Source: Pholiota molesta
Taxonomy: Eukaryota; Basidiomycota; Agaricomycetes; Agaricales; Strophariaceae
Direction: 5' to 3'
Assembly (NCBI GenBank): GCA_014925825.1
Contig: JACGCK010000167.1
Location: forward strand, 1 to 64,000
DNA length: 64,000 nt
The notes below the pieces were generated by a model that was not told where the DNA came from, did no database searches, and was given only the letters and a program-made list of their open reading frames with translations. Positions 22,445-34,675 of this stretch are shown here, piece after piece. Position numbers and translations under genes: made by a program. Positions within the stretch are counted from its first letter, which is position 1; the number at the start of each line of letters is the position of its first letter.

Positions 22445-24716
22445 ATGCCAGGTCCCGCAGAAGTCGCGTCAGTACTTGAATGCAGCGCTATTCGCCAATG
22501 TTCTCAGCTGACTTGGTCGAACCGCAGGCATGGCCCGATGTTCATAGGGTTTACGTTCAATGTTTTTCTCTTCGGGATCATGGTCACGCAGGTGTATCTC
22601 TATTTTACGACATACAAAAAGTGAGTGGACCTGATTTTTTTTTTCCCCCCACCCTCGAGGCTCTTCTGATCTTTGGTCTTCGTGTAGTGACAAAAAATGG
22701 ATGAAAATCTTTGTGCGCCACCTTACCCTTCCAAGTTCTGGCCAGAACGTCAACGCTTCCTCTTTCTCTAGGTGATCGTTCTTGTCATTGCAGATACGGC
22801 CAACACCATTTTCGACGCCGCCTATCTATACCAGTCGCTCATCGTTCATTTTGGTATCTATCTCGTCGCAAATATCATTTTTATTCCCTCGTATCCTGTG
22901 CTAATCCATAAATAAGGTGACGTCAAGTATCTGCTGACCGCGGATTGGCGTATGTCCTCCATTCCATTCCCACTTAGGGTGAAAAATATTTCATATTTAA
23001 GCTGATTTTCTTGGCTTTATCCAGTATTCGCCACAGGCAAGTTATTGTGATGCAGACGACCTGCGCAGGACGCCCTTATTGATACTTACCTCCCAATAAC
23101 ATAACACCTAGACCCTGCCATCACCGTCAGTCGTCCCACCAACACACAATACAGATGACGAACATACATCTAGGGCATCATAGCCGCCCTCGTGCAGCTA
23201 TTCTTCGCGTGGCGCGTCCGGATCCTGACGCACAGCTGGCCGTTGGCCGGCGTCGTCCTCCTTGGGTCTCTCTCTGGACTCGGTATGCTTGTCTTTTTCA
23301 ATGGTGTATAATAGTATTAAGTGAATTTATGTGCAGCCGGAGCGGTCGCCACGTCGTTCGAGGTGGGGGATACGCCGCGGTTCACTGATTTTCGCAATTT
23401 CAAGGTACGTACACTGGGCCCAGTGCATGAACGGGTGTGATCTGGTCGTCGTCCAGCCTGGCTGGCTGACGACGCGCGAACTAGGGCGTCGTGATCGTGT
23501 GGCTCGTCTCGGAAAGCGTTACGGATATCATCATCACCGCGAGCCTTGTGTGGTACTTGTAAGTCGGCCACGTTGCTTGGTATGCGTTTGGTGTGTGCAA
23601 GAAGAGCTGAAGGGTGTCGTGCATGTGATTCCAGGGTAAGCGCCCGTTAAGCGCCCGTTGTTCTATTGACCTCGTGGATTGTCGGATGATAGCGACGGCA
23701 TAAAACGGGGTTCCGAGGGTCCGACCATATGGTCGACCGTATCATACGCCGTAAGCCACGCTCGTTAGATGCTAGCGTTCGCACCTTCCGATGCGGTCGT
23801 TGATAACCTCTGAAGTTACGGTGCAGACCGGGCTCATCACGTCCGTTGTAGCAACACTGGACCTGATCCTGTTCTTGGTCTACGTGAGCGCCCAACACAC
23901 CACACATCACCACCCACTCACCCACTCACGCGCGCTTCCCCACACCCACAGGCAAACGGAACGTCAGTCCCCCTTTCCCCTTCCCAACCGACTGAACCCC
24001 GCCCTTCCTTCCTGACCCGATCACACAGGCACCTCATCTTCAACTTCCCCCTCTGCAAGCTCTACACGAACTCGCTCATGAGCAGCCTCAACGCGCGTGC
24101 GGGCTGGCGGTACGGGTCCGCGCACGGCACCGGCACGACGTCCGACCTCCTGCACGGGAGCGCCCCCGCGTCCGTCGGCGACGCGTGCGCGCCGACGGTG
24201 GTGATGGCGGGCGTCGGCGGCGGGGCGCCGGTGCCGGGGACGCTTCTCGAGCAGCGCGGGGGCGCTAGGCGGTTCGAGACGCGGGGTCTCGGGCTCGGCG
24301 GCGCGGTGGAGGCGCGCGGCAACTTGAAGGCGGATGTGGGGGCGGGGGGCGAGGCGCTGCCGAGGAGGAGTCTGAGCGTGGGGTGTACCGCGTCGAGCCG
24401 GCAGCTGGAGCGCGTCGAGGTGGGCCGAGGCGGCAGGGAGATGGTCACGGTCCCGGTGATGAGCAGCAGGTCGGCGTCCGGGGTCCTGCGTGGGAGTGGG
24501 TTCGGGAGGCCGTCGAGTGTGTGTTTGTCTGTCGCGACTGATACGAGTGGTTCGGAGAAGGCGGGGGATGGGGATGGTGCGAGTAGTAGGAAAGTTGGGG
24601 CGGAGGAGTTGATGCGCGAGTTGGATGTGGATGTGGGGTTGCGGTCGGACGATGTGGGACGCGCGGAGGCGGTGTCGCCGTCGAGGCTGGAGGCTGGACG
24701 TGGGCCCTTTGCATGA
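22445..24716 (+). CDS. DUF6534-type seven-helix membrane protein with very small exons
   Basis: Multi-pass membrane protein of a family expanded in mushrooms; function unknown. Exons: 22445-22620, 22688-22712, 22772-22853, 22917-22949, 23025-23036, 23112-23125, 23174-23282, 23337-23404, 23485-23558, 23635 (one base), 23693-23750, 23816-23883, 23952-23962, 24029-24716. Family landmarks: HGPMFIGFTFNVFLFGIMVTQ, ADTANTIFDAAYLY, LFATDPAITGIIAALVQLFF, RRHKTGFRGSDHMVDRIIR, LTVQTGLITSVVATLDLILF, GTHLIFNFPLCKLYTNSL. A long Gly/Ser/Arg-rich cytosolic tail follows. Intron 23037-23111 has a GC donor. Exons of 12, 14, 11 and apparently 1 nt are needed. The start ATG is chosen by closeness to the first helix and is uncertain. 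Confidence 0.85.
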
Positions 24717-25467
24717 TGGTTCAACGGCATCTAACTATGAATGTTTAACATTTAACGCCCGTCTGCTTATGTCTGTTTTTTCTCTTTCGATGAACTTTAT
24801 TCACCATGGTGGGCGAAGGGATGATGCATGATAATGGTTTCCGCAAGACCATACTACGCAGGCGGCAGTGATCAGGCGTATTATACCTTAAGAAAGGAAT
24901 TAAACCAAGGACAGGATCACCATCTGACCCCATTGATAAGGAAATTCGAGTAGGAGAAGACATGTAGTGTGGAGAGCGTCCTAGGAGGACGCAGGAGTTT
25001 GTAGACACGCTGCGCGGACCAGAGCAAGACTGGGGAAGTTAGTCCTCGGAGACTCGCGGATTCCGAGAGCACTGTTTCCCCGGATATGACTGCTACATTC
25101 AGAGCGATAGTCGTGGACATGAACTTTGGGGGTGGCTCAGGCGAGGCCGGCGAATGCGTGTACACTGTTCGGCAAGGCCGCTCTCGGCGGTAGTAGATTC
25201 GTGCACCATCTCGTCGAAGACGTGCAGCGTTCATTCTAGAGCGTACGATCAAGTTGGTGCGGCGGGATTGACTCGATGCGCGTGAATGCTATCGCAGTGC
25301 GGGGAGAGAGTGGTGTGATAGAGTCATAATCTCGTGCCAGTGTTCTGCCACTAAGATCGTCCCCATTGAAAAAATAAACAGCGGCAAACTCCGATCAGGG
25401 CACTCCCCCATAAAATGGCCTCCGCTGCTGTCACTCGGGTCAGATCTTTCTTCTCATCCTCCCCACC
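24717..25467. other. intergenic, upstream of the desaturase
   Basis: About 750 bp. A TATA-like CCCATAAAATGG lies at about 25409-25420. The minus-strand frame at 24917-25252 has no recognisable motif and I do not call it. Confidence 0.5.
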
Positions 25468-27082
25468 ATGGCACGCAAGCACGACGACGAGAAGGTCACT
25501 GTCGTTGAGCAGGATGTATACCCCGTCCCCGATATCCCTATCAAGGACTTGCTCGACGCGATTCCGTACGTCGCCTCGCTTTTGTCTTGCGGTCTTTGGC
25601 TAACTTGCTTTACAGAGCTCACTGCTTCAAACGCTCAGCAATCAAGTCCAGCGTATATATGTAAGTTCACCGTCCGTCGCGCTTTGCGCTGTCGCTGACA
25701 CGTCTCTGCAGCTTTTGGGACCTCTTCGTGTGGGTCGCATCGTACCGCGCGACCCGGTACTTGGACAGCTTCATTACGCCGGAAACATTCTCCCTGCCAC
25801 ACCCCGCCCTCTATACCGCCGCGTCCTTCTCCCTTTGGGCCCTGTACAGCTTCTGGACCGGCCTATTCGCTACTGGATTGTGGGTTATTGGACACGAATG
25901 CGGGCACCAGGCTTTCTCGGAATCCAAGTTCATTAACAACACTGTGGGATGGGTCTTGCATTCATCGTACGTTATTTTTAACAGGCCGTGATGGCTTATT
26001 TTCGTTGGGGCGATAGAGCTCACTTTTTGTTTCCTACTTTAGCCTCGGAGTGCCCTACCACTCGTGGCGCGTTACCCACGCCAAACATCACGCCTCGACA
26101 GGACACATGACCCAGGACCAGGTCTTTGTGCCTCCAACTCGTTCAGATCTCGGATTGCCCCCTCTTGACCCCAACCGCGAGGATCTCCTTGGTTCCCGTG
26201 TTACTGAGGAAGTCAAGAAGGAGCTTTGGGAGGCCCTTGGTGACTCTCCTATCGGTGCTATTGTTGGGCCGATGTCCTATCTCGTAAGTCCGGGAGTCGT
26301 CCGTTGCTTATTCGCTTTCCTGATTCATTAATTGCTTTAGCTCGGTGGATGGCTTCTTTACATCACCACCAATGCCTCTGGTCAAAGAAGATATCCCAAG
26401 GGAACCAGTCGTAAGTGTAACACCTATCAATATGATTCCGTCCCGAACTGATGATATATCCTAAATTCAAGACTTTACCCCGTCCTCCCCAATGTTCGCC
26501 CCTCACCACTATGGTCAAGTCATCATTTCCGTAGTCGGTATCCTGCTATGGCTAGGTGCCATTGCTGCCAGCATCCAGACTTGGGGCTTCTTTGAAGTGT
26601 TCAGAGCGTATCTCGTTCCCTACATGTGGGTCAACCACTGGCTTGTTCTGATCACTTTCCTCCAACACACCGACCCTCTCCTCCCCCACTACCGCGCTCC
26701 TGAATTCACCTTCGCCCGTGGTGCCCTCGCCACCCTCGACCGCAACCTCCTCGGCGACCTTGGCCCGATCATGGCCTGGATCGGCGCGCATGCCACCAAC
26801 GGTATCTCCGAGACGCACATCCTGCACCACATCAGCAGCAAGATACCGCATTACAACGCGTGGGAGGCGAGCGCTGCGCTGAAGAAGAAGCTGGCGCCTG
26901 CGGGGATCCCGATGGACGGCCGCGCCGGCGGCTGGTCCGAGATGATCCGCGTGTTCCGCGAGTGCAAGTTCGTCGAGGACGAGGGCGATGTCGTGTTCTT
27001 CAAGAACGCGTACGGGCTTGCGAAGATGAAGCCTGCTCTCCCCGAGACGTCGGCGAGCGATTCCGGCGTGGAGGTGAAGTAG
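25468..27082 (+). CDS. fad2: delta-12 (omega-6) fatty acid desaturase
   Basis: ER membrane di-iron desaturase converting oleoyl to linoleoyl chains. Six exons, 25468-25565, 25616-25660, 25712-25966, 26043-26283, 26341-26410, 26472-27082, give 439 aa, a usual length. The three histidine boxes are intact: HECGH, HAKHH and HILHH (in SETHILHHISS). Hydrophobic helices surround them (YTAASFSLWALYSFWTG; YGQVIISVVGILLWLGAIA). The ATG at 25468 has good context (CCACCATGGCA). The ATG at 25415 is in another frame and does not join the desaturase. The protein could be an omega-3 or bifunctional enzyme, which sequence alone cannot settle. Confidence 0.92.
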
Positions 27083-27297
27083 ATGGATAGATGGTGTATA
27101 CCTCGTTGTTTTTCTGTGGCTGGTCGCCGCGGCTATATCTTGGAAAGATATCTCTGTATCAAAACTACATAGAGCGGTGTGGTGTTTATAGATAATAACA
27201 TTAATACAACCACTAGATGCGTTGAACCCATACTCCGTGCTCCCTCTTCTACCTTCCGTCTTCCCCTAAGTGCCTCCCTAGTCCCTACCCACAGCCA

Positions 27298-29003
27298 TCA
27301 TGCGTCGTCGCCGTCGTCGTCCTCCCGCATGCTCTCGCTGACCGAGCGCTGCCACGCCCCCGCGAACTGCGCGATATCGCGGCCGCTGCTCATGTCGAGC
27401 GCCTCGAACGGGAGCATGTTGTGCTGGTGCGCGGGCGCGTTCCGCGCCGCGGCGGGGTGCGCGGCGGAGTCGATGACGCGCAGGATGGGGAGCGCCGCGG
27501 CGGGCGGGGGCACGATATCGGGTTTGGTGGTGGTGATGGCTGTGGTGGTAGTGATACCGTTGGCGGACGCGGACGCGCTGGCGATAGTGGTAGTGGTAGT
27601 AGTGGCAGTAGGAGTAGTCGTCGTCGTTGGAGGAGTAGTAGCAGGAGTAGGAGTAGTGGTGGTGGAAGTGGTGCTAGTGGTGGTGGTGGTCATAGTGGCG
27701 GCCTCGTGCAGCGCGTGCAGCTCATCGTACGTCCACAGCAGCGGGTCCGTCTTCGGGTGGTACGGGTTGAAGTCGAGGATGTGCCCGCGGGACAGGTCGC
27801 GCGTGAGGAGCAAGTCGAACACGTCTGTGCGGAGGAGAGAGATCGGGGTCAGTTACGGTTTTTGTTGGGGCGGACGTCGGGTGTAGGTGGAATGGGATGG
27901 GAGGTGTAATGCGATGGGAGGGAGAGCGTAGAGCGCAGAAATTAGAGATAAGTAGAAAGAAGAGCGACTACTCACAGTCCGGCTGCGCAGGCCACCGCGG
28001 CGCGATGTGCGCGGCCCAGAAGTCGCGCACGGCGGCGATCACGCGCGCCTGCGTCGCGGGGTCGTTCCAGAACGCGTAGAAGTTGGTGTCGCGCTGCGAG
28101 ATGCCTGTTCCGTCGTGCTCGTCAGCATATGTGCGGAGGAAGAGGAGTGAGGGAGAGAGAGCGAGGGAGGGAGGGAGAAAGGGAGGGAGGAGGGAGAGAG
28201 GGAGAGGGAGAGGACGGACGGACCGAGCAGTTTCCCGTCGCGCACGAAGCAGCGCACCTCGCGGCTGCGGTCGACGGCGTACCACTTGCGGAGGACGAGC
28301 TCCAGGGCGTACTCCGGCTGTTGATTCTGCTCTGGCCTCTTTTCCGTGTCCTTCTCCGTATCGGCGTCGGCGCTGGGCTCGTCGCACCCGGCGAACACGC
28401 GCTCGGGGCTCAGATCGTGCGTGACGAAGTCGGACGACTTGAGGAGGAGGTACACGTCCGCGGGCGCGACGCACTTGAGCGGGGAGGAGGCGGGGAGCAG
28501 CCACGCGGCGTCCTAACAGTGACAACGAGCAACGGTCAGAGGCAGGGGAAATACAGGTTCGATCGGTGGGGGGTGCGGACCTTGGGTGAGGAAAAGTTGA
28601 GCTTGGGGAACACGCCCCCGTACTCCTTCACCGCCGCGCGGATGCGCGCGTCGAGATCGGGGAACGCATAGTGCGCCGACCCTTCGGCTTCCTCGCCCGC
28701 GCCCTCATCGTCTTCGTCGTCCGAAAGCGTGCTCTCCACCGGGCTTCATATCAAGACCAAAGCATCAAGACAACGATAAGTCAGGATCGCATTCAGGACA
28801 GGCCACAGATAAACGCACTTATCCTCCGAGCCCTCGGGCACGAAGACCCCGTCCGCGTCGAGGTACGCGCGGAACGCGTCCGGCAGCGGGCGGACGACGG
28901 TGCTCTTGATGCTGTGCGCGGCGAAGAGGGGGTACCACGACGAGAACTGGAAGGCGAGGATGTAGGCGGGGGTCAGGCGCGGGAAGGGCGCGGATGAGGT
29001 CAT
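27298..29003 (-). CDS. CDC123: CDC123/D123 translation initiation factor eIF2 assembly protein
   Basis: ATP-grasp-fold protein that helps assemble the eIF2 alpha-beta-gamma trimer. Exons (minus) 28819-29003, 28581-28743, 28224-28512, 27976-28104, 27298-27824 are in frame. Motifs in order: MTSSAPFPRLTPAYILAFQF, FPKLNFSSPKDAAWL, LLLKSSDFVTHDL, ALELVLRKWYAVDRSREVRC, GKLLGISQRDTNFYAF, and GHILDFNPYHPKTDPLLW (metal/ATP-binding DFNP). After the family core comes an unusual Thr/Pro/Ala low-complexity segment from a GTA/GTG-rich tract (about 27500-27700), then a tail ending in SMREDDDGDDA. Three introns keep the plain GT-AG rule, two with GTCCG donors. Confidence 0.92.
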
Positions 29004-31092
29004 GGCGGTCAGAGACAAGGGCCGGCGGCTATTTTTGACGCGCGTGCGTGGAATGATCGCAGATTGCTAATCGATGCGATACTGTCACATGTCACACGCA
29101 CTCTCTCAACCCTCCGCCACCTTGCCGCCAGCCAGCCAGCCAGCCAGCCAGACTCCCTTTTGTGCATGCATTCGATTCTGCGACCTCTCGTACAGCTACC
29201 TGTATCGGTGCGACCGCGTAAAGGGGGCATAGATGCCTGAACGCTCTCCAAGTTGCTCGTGCCGGTGCAGTATTCGTGGTCGCATCCAAGGCTCTTCAAT
29301 CCCTTCCTGCAGTGCACGAGAGGGTGTCCGTGCGCCTTGTGGCTTGCGACAGGTGCTTTGACACTGTGCTATCCGTCCATCCATTCGCGTTTGTTCCCAA
29401 ACCTTCTTGGCTGAGTCTGAGTGCATATGTCGCTGCTCTATGCATTCTCTTCACTTGATTGCTCATGCACATGGATTATTCATGCTATGCATTCACTTGG
29501 CACGGCTACTACGCTGATGAAGTGGATTTATGCTGCATGTCACAGTTATGAACACTCCAGGAAGAGAATGCTTGCTATGTGCAGCTTCCACCCAGGTTCT
29601 TCCCATGGGATATTTGCATTATCATTTCTCGTACATAGCTGGCCTACGTTCTCGCGGCCAATAACACATTTGAATGGCATTCACTGTGCCGATTGGCCTC
29701 TTTCACTGACGGTTTTAATGCCATACCCGATCGGTGCTTTGACAACTTGCCACTGCTTGTGTCTTCGCAATGCAGCATTGGGATCGGTGTTTCTTCCCTA
29801 GTATATCAGATGTCACTGCATATCCATCGTTGTGTCTATCTTCTTTCTTTCTTTCTTTCTTTGTGTTGCTGCCACCTTGGACATCGACATGCTCCGATAC
29901 AAGATCAATTCCACTCGAAGTTATGTCCAATGCATCGTTCGGGCTTTTTTTGGACATTCGTCTCAAAGGAGTCAGCAACTGCATTATAGTGCGACTGCAT
30001 TTTCTTCGAGAGATGGAATTGATCTTTCTTCGTTGAACTAGTCGTCAACGAGTCTTGCAGATAGACGCGCTCATTTATGTTTTCCTTTCTTCCTTTTTTT
30101 AGAAATTTGCATGAAACAGTGCCAAATGCCAACTTGAGAGAAAAAAGTGTGTTGCGGATCTAGAGAAGCAGTCATATAATACGGCGATGCCATGAAGCGG
30201 CCCCTAATTCGGATGTCCATTGTTCAACCATCATAATCACTGCGTGTATTACTCCAGATTACTCCTCTTGACTCGAAGTTCAAATGCCACTCCCCCCTAT
30301 CTCGTTTGTATCTTGTATAAAAGCACGCGGCCTCAAAGCTCCCTCCAACCCCACCACTCGCCCATCCTCGTCACACAGAAGCATGTGGTAAAAGCCTACT
30401 ACAAGGGGTCGTCGCCTTTAACTTTTGGGCATAATAGCCAAGTCGAGAGAGAAAACGGGGCTGTATCCTACCGGATCACTGCAAATTCTTTCAATGTCTC
30501 GATCGCTTCCACTAACCTTTTACTGCTGAAGATATCACTTTCAATAGTTATTGGTTAATGGCCCCGCTTACTAGTAATAACTTGAAGATAGCATATCCTC
30601 GCACTTCAAGAATTTATTCACTGGGAGATGCGGCCAAGTAATCTTCCTGCTCAAGTCCGGGTTGAGGCTTGACTGCGGTATTTGCTCGCTACTGGCTACT
30701 GATGTACGTGGGCCGCTCTCCATCATGCTCTCGGCGATTGACCAGCGAGTTGGATCATCGAGGCCGCTGGCTTCCGATGGCATACACAAGCGCAAGCGGT
30801 AAATCATGAATCCCTTTAAAATATCTACCGTTAATACCTGTTGAGTGCTACTCCATTGACAGGATTGTTGTATTTTAGTTGGGCAATACGTAGCATATGT
30901 ATAATCATTTGCTGGACGAGGTATCGGCAAACTCTTGTCAGTGCCCATCAGTTCGCCCACAACCCGTCAAGCGCTATCTTGCTTTATCTTATCTTGTACC
31001 TTTTCCGGAGTCAATACTTTGGCCAAAAAAACTATACCTTTTGTGAATGCACCTTTGGCCCATCCTCAGGCCTCAAACAGCATCGGTTTTTG
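29004..31092. other. gene-free stretch with microsatellites and the distal part of the inverted block
   Basis: No supported gene over 2 kb. Visible: (CCAG)n at about 29127-29150, (TTTC)n at about 29842-29861, TATAAAAGC at about 30318, and near 30995-31050 a match to the 3' flank of ERG26-like copy 1 (CTTTGGCCAAAAAA). The short open frames show no family signs. Confidence 0.5.
30440..30530 (-). repeat. inverted copy of the segment at 15285-15375
   Basis: Shares GTCGAGAGAG, a TCCTACC block, CACTGCAAATTCTTTCA and TCGATCGCTTCCAC with the complement of 15285-15375. Together with the R1 and ERG26-like pairs it marks the outer part of the large inverted duplication. Confidence 0.55.
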
Positions 31093-32697
31093 TTAGAAAT
31101 TACAATGGATGTCCCACGGTTTTGCCTGCGTGGCCAACAGGTCGGCATACCACCACTACGTCAACGACATATCGTCAGATGCAGTATTCCCTGAGCTCAA
31201 ATCAAAAACTCACCTCAACCATACGCTTCACGCCCTCCTCGACACCGACTTCCGGCTCGTACCCAAGTACCCGCCGCGCCTTCTCAATATTATAGAACTG
31301 CGGCGTACAGCAAAACGTCACCACAGACCGCGTGAACGTCACATTTTTGCTGCCCATCAAATACCCACACCACTCCGAGCGCGCCGCCGCCGCCATCCAA
31401 ACGCTCCTCGGATACTGGACCACGTCGCGCGGGGCCCGCCGCTTCCCCGGGAAGTACTTGTCCACCTCATTCCACACCATGCGGGGGAAGTCCCAGAAGT
31501 AGCACGGCTCCCCGTTCGTGATGAAGAACACCTGCCCCGCGACCTGCAGCGGGTGCGCGTCGGGCCGCGCGAGCTTCGCGCGCTGCAGGGCGTACTCCGA
31601 CAGCGGGTCGAAGCGCGTGCGCGCCACCGGGCGCGGCGCGGCGTCTGCGGCCGCGGCGGGGTCTGCCCACGCCGCGGCGATCCTGTCCGCGTCGGGCGGG
31701 GGCGTGACGTACGGCCCGAGCGGGCGCGCGGCGCAGGTGGGGACGCGGTGGTGCCCCGTCGTGAGGTCGACGGCGGGCAGGGGCGGTGTGACGAGCGCGA
31801 GCTCGGCGGCGCTGAGCGGGGGCACCTCGTCTGCGGAGGCGGGGAGCTTCTCGGGGCCGCGTTCGGCGAGCGGGGGTGCGGGTGGAGGGGTGGCGAGGCG
31901 GTCTGCGGCGAGGAGGTGGGCGCGTGCGACGTTTCCGACGTATGTCCAGTCGAAGAGGTTGGTGTTGTCGCCGATTTGGTAGTGCGTTTGCCCGCGTGAG
32001 TATGCTTCGAGCAGAGCCAACATATCCTGGTGGTGGTGGTCTCCAGGACTGTATGACAATATAAAGAAAGTGAGATCATGTCAAGGAAGTTTGAGGTTTA
32101 ACAGCAGGACATACCCAAAAATTCCGGCGGGGCGGAGCACGACAGTCAGGAGGCCGCCCTTGCCGTTCGCCTCCAAGACGGCGGTCTCTTCCTTCGCCTT
32201 GGACTCGTTGTAAGTGTCCATAGGAACCTCAGGGAAGGCGATGCGCTCGTCGACGTCCTTGATCTCGCCACCGTTGAAGACGACACCTGCGGAACTCGTG
32301 AACACGAGCTTGCGCACGCCAGTCTCCACCGCTGCAGCGATGATAGCCTTCGTGCCTTCCACATTCACCCCGTACAACACGGAGGGGTTATATAGTGTCG
32401 CACGGGCATAAGGGGTATGGATGATACAAGTCGTGCCGCTCTGCCAGAAGTTAGTTATGCGAATGTGCTGGTTCAACGAAGACAGGACAAACGCACTTTG
32501 CGCAAGGCGGACGCTACCGACTCCTGGTCGCTGATGTCCCCAGAGTAAAAAGTGACGTCGTCATAGCGCGCTACTATATCAAACACCGATACGATATCCC
32601 CCCGTGCTAGCAGCTGTTGTACGATATGGCGCCCCAGGAACCTATTCCCTCCAATGACCATATACACATCTCTGGAGTTTTCTTTTTCGTGCGACAT
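31093..32697 (-). CDS. ERG26-like sterol dehydrogenase, copy 2, with altered NAD motif
   Basis: Inverted paralogue of 11736-13311 with the same four-exon plan: 32497-32697, 32115-32440, 31214-32048, 31093-31155 (474 aa). Exons 1 and 2 have the same lengths as in copy 1. It keeps the catalytic pair in TYNESKAK, but the Rossmann motif reads VIGGNRFLGRH: a conserved glycine has become arginine. The HTASPHA block has become HTPYARA. Exon 3 carries five extra codons (HHHQD region), and the C-terminus differs after WWYAD (ends KPWDIHCNF). No stop or frameshift is present. It may be a decaying or repurposed duplicate; reduced NAD binding is an inference from the motif. Confidence 0.85.
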
Positions 32698-34675
32698 TTG
32701 TTCCTTCCGAGATATAAAAATTAACAAGGTCAACAGAGATCCTTGGGAGGGTAGAGAAGAAGTGCATGTCAGATGGGGAAGGGTTCAAAGATGGGACGAC
32801 TGTCTAAATTTGGTTCACTGCGCGTTGCTCTCAATCATGTACTACCATCTTCATGATGACTATCATACGGTGTAACATGTAGTCAAGAATTTGATCTTAG
32901 AGGCGCGAGGCGTTTGCGCGAAAGAGTCGCGGTTGATATTGGTCAACGCAATGAAAATTCATAGCGTCTTCATTTTCGAAGATCGGGACGTCCGTCTCGC
33001 GCTCCCAGAAAATCAATTGTAAAACCCATTGTGTAACTTATACCAAATTGCGCAGTCCGATTTATACTATAGAAGCGCGACCAGAAATCCATGCACTTTG
33101 AAGCGTTCGCCGAGGGAAGCACGCACAAATTACATCCTCCGCGCTTGCTACGTGTCGAGTGACTTAATATTATTTCTATGCCGCAGAGCCTGGGCCGAGC
33201 ATCAGGCGCATGCCACTGTGTAGCGTTGACCAACGGGCCACTGCAAGAATGTGTAGAATTTGCAATGAGCCGAATTTGATCTTGTGCTTGCATGAATTGC
33301 AAAACTATTTGAATGTTAGAATCTGGCCCATTTGATATCTTTGTGTTAACGTTGTGTGATGAGTGGCCACATCCACTTCCCCGATTTCTATAAAAGCGCG
33401 GCGTGCAAAAGACACTTGAATACCCCAGAATGAATTTTTATCACAGCCGCCCCTCGCTCTCCTTTCTTGCTCCCTTCCATTTTAGCTGTTCGCGTTTCTC
33501 GCTGCCTTTATGTCCTCCATCACCCCCACTTCCTGCCTGCATAAGCGCCTGTGCTGTCTACTCTCATTATTTTGACCGAAGTAGGGCTCCCATCGTGCGT
33601 GATGCATGTAATATATGCAATTTACGCAGCTTTACCCTTGGAATATATTCCAGAGTGGTTGCAGGCGCTTGGTCCCTTGACGGTGGAGATTATAAGATAT
33701 CGGACGTGCATTCAGATTGCTTAATGCCGCCGTTGAGATGAGGTTGTTGAATATACCTTTACATTTTTACTGGTTCTTTGGCAATTCTTTGCCTAGCGCT
33801 GGAGGGCCTCAGCTCTAGATCTAGCTTCCGCTTCGGAATTCCCATTCCCATTGCCACTTATCTGTTTTATACACTTTTTGATGTGCATCATATGTACTTT
33901 CCGACCCCCTTACTGTCATGAACAGCCTTATTTTGTACAGTGAAAATGCATTCGAAGGTCGAACAACTGCAAGCCAATGTGGTCGACATATAGGGGCAAA
34001 TAGCGTGACTCTGGCATTCTAAATTTGGCACAAGAGTGTGACGGCGCGGCTCACCCTCGTCAACGTTACTAACTTGAACTCAACTCTCTCAGCAATCTAC
34101 CAGGCTCTACATAGATCTCACATGTACTACAACGACCATGCCTATCGTCCACGTCTGTCTCCGATATACCTCTGGATGAGTGGTCAATCAGCTACGATTG
34201 ACAAACTGACCTCGACCTTGCAACTTTGTTGCAACTCGCTTAGTTTTCCTTTGCGGGTACTGGTCAAAAAGTCCGGAAACCTGCGAGACTTGCACAAACT
34301 CTTTTGTAAAGACGCCTGATGACGCCTGTACCCTTGCAGCGAATTTTGGGGTTCTTTATCTTCTATATGGCTTCATAAACCTGTGCCATGCTCCCCCTGT
34401 TTGGTCGGCACACTTGTTCGAGCATTTTTGTTGCTTCTTCGGCCTTGGGCATTGAACTCATTACAATTATGTCCCTCTATCTATGTCTGCCTCTTTTTAA
34501 ACGAAAAACGAGTAGCAGACTTGACTGTTTCTCATATTGCTCTGGACTATATGTTTGCACTTACGAAGCAAAATTCGGATATCCATACTCACAACTTGCG
34601 CTAGTCTCGCTATATGTCTTGGGTACCATATTAGATCCTCCCGTTATTCGGTCTCCTGCCCCAAAATAAATTCTC
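32698..34675. other. shared promoter of ERG26-like copy 2, then gene-free sequence
   Basis: 32698-32860 is the duplicated promoter described for copy 1. Beyond it I see no gene. TATAAAAGCGCGGC at about 33390 resembles TATAAAAGCACGCGGC at about 30318. A block near 33580-33700 repeats 16720-16920. The 112-codon frame at 33403-33741 has no recognisable motif. Confidence 0.45.

Noticed and set aside
24062..24730. Open frame on the minus strand, 222 codons
   Set aside because: Shadow of the GC-rich tail of the DUF6534 gene; Ser/Pro/Thr low complexity.
25415..25417. First ATG before the desaturase
   Set aside because: It is in a different frame; the ATG at 25468 joins the family sequence directly.
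27179..27886. Val-rich frame on the plus strand that looks like membrane helices
   Set aside because: It is the complement of the Thr tract of CDC123; helix-like only by composition.
29842..29861. TTTC repeat as a CRISPR-like or functional array
   Set aside because: Simple microsatellite; no spacer structure.
31109..31999. Open frame on the plus strand over ERG26-like copy 2, 296 codons
   Set aside because: Antisense of the GC-rich exon 3; an equivalent antisense frame exists over copy 1.
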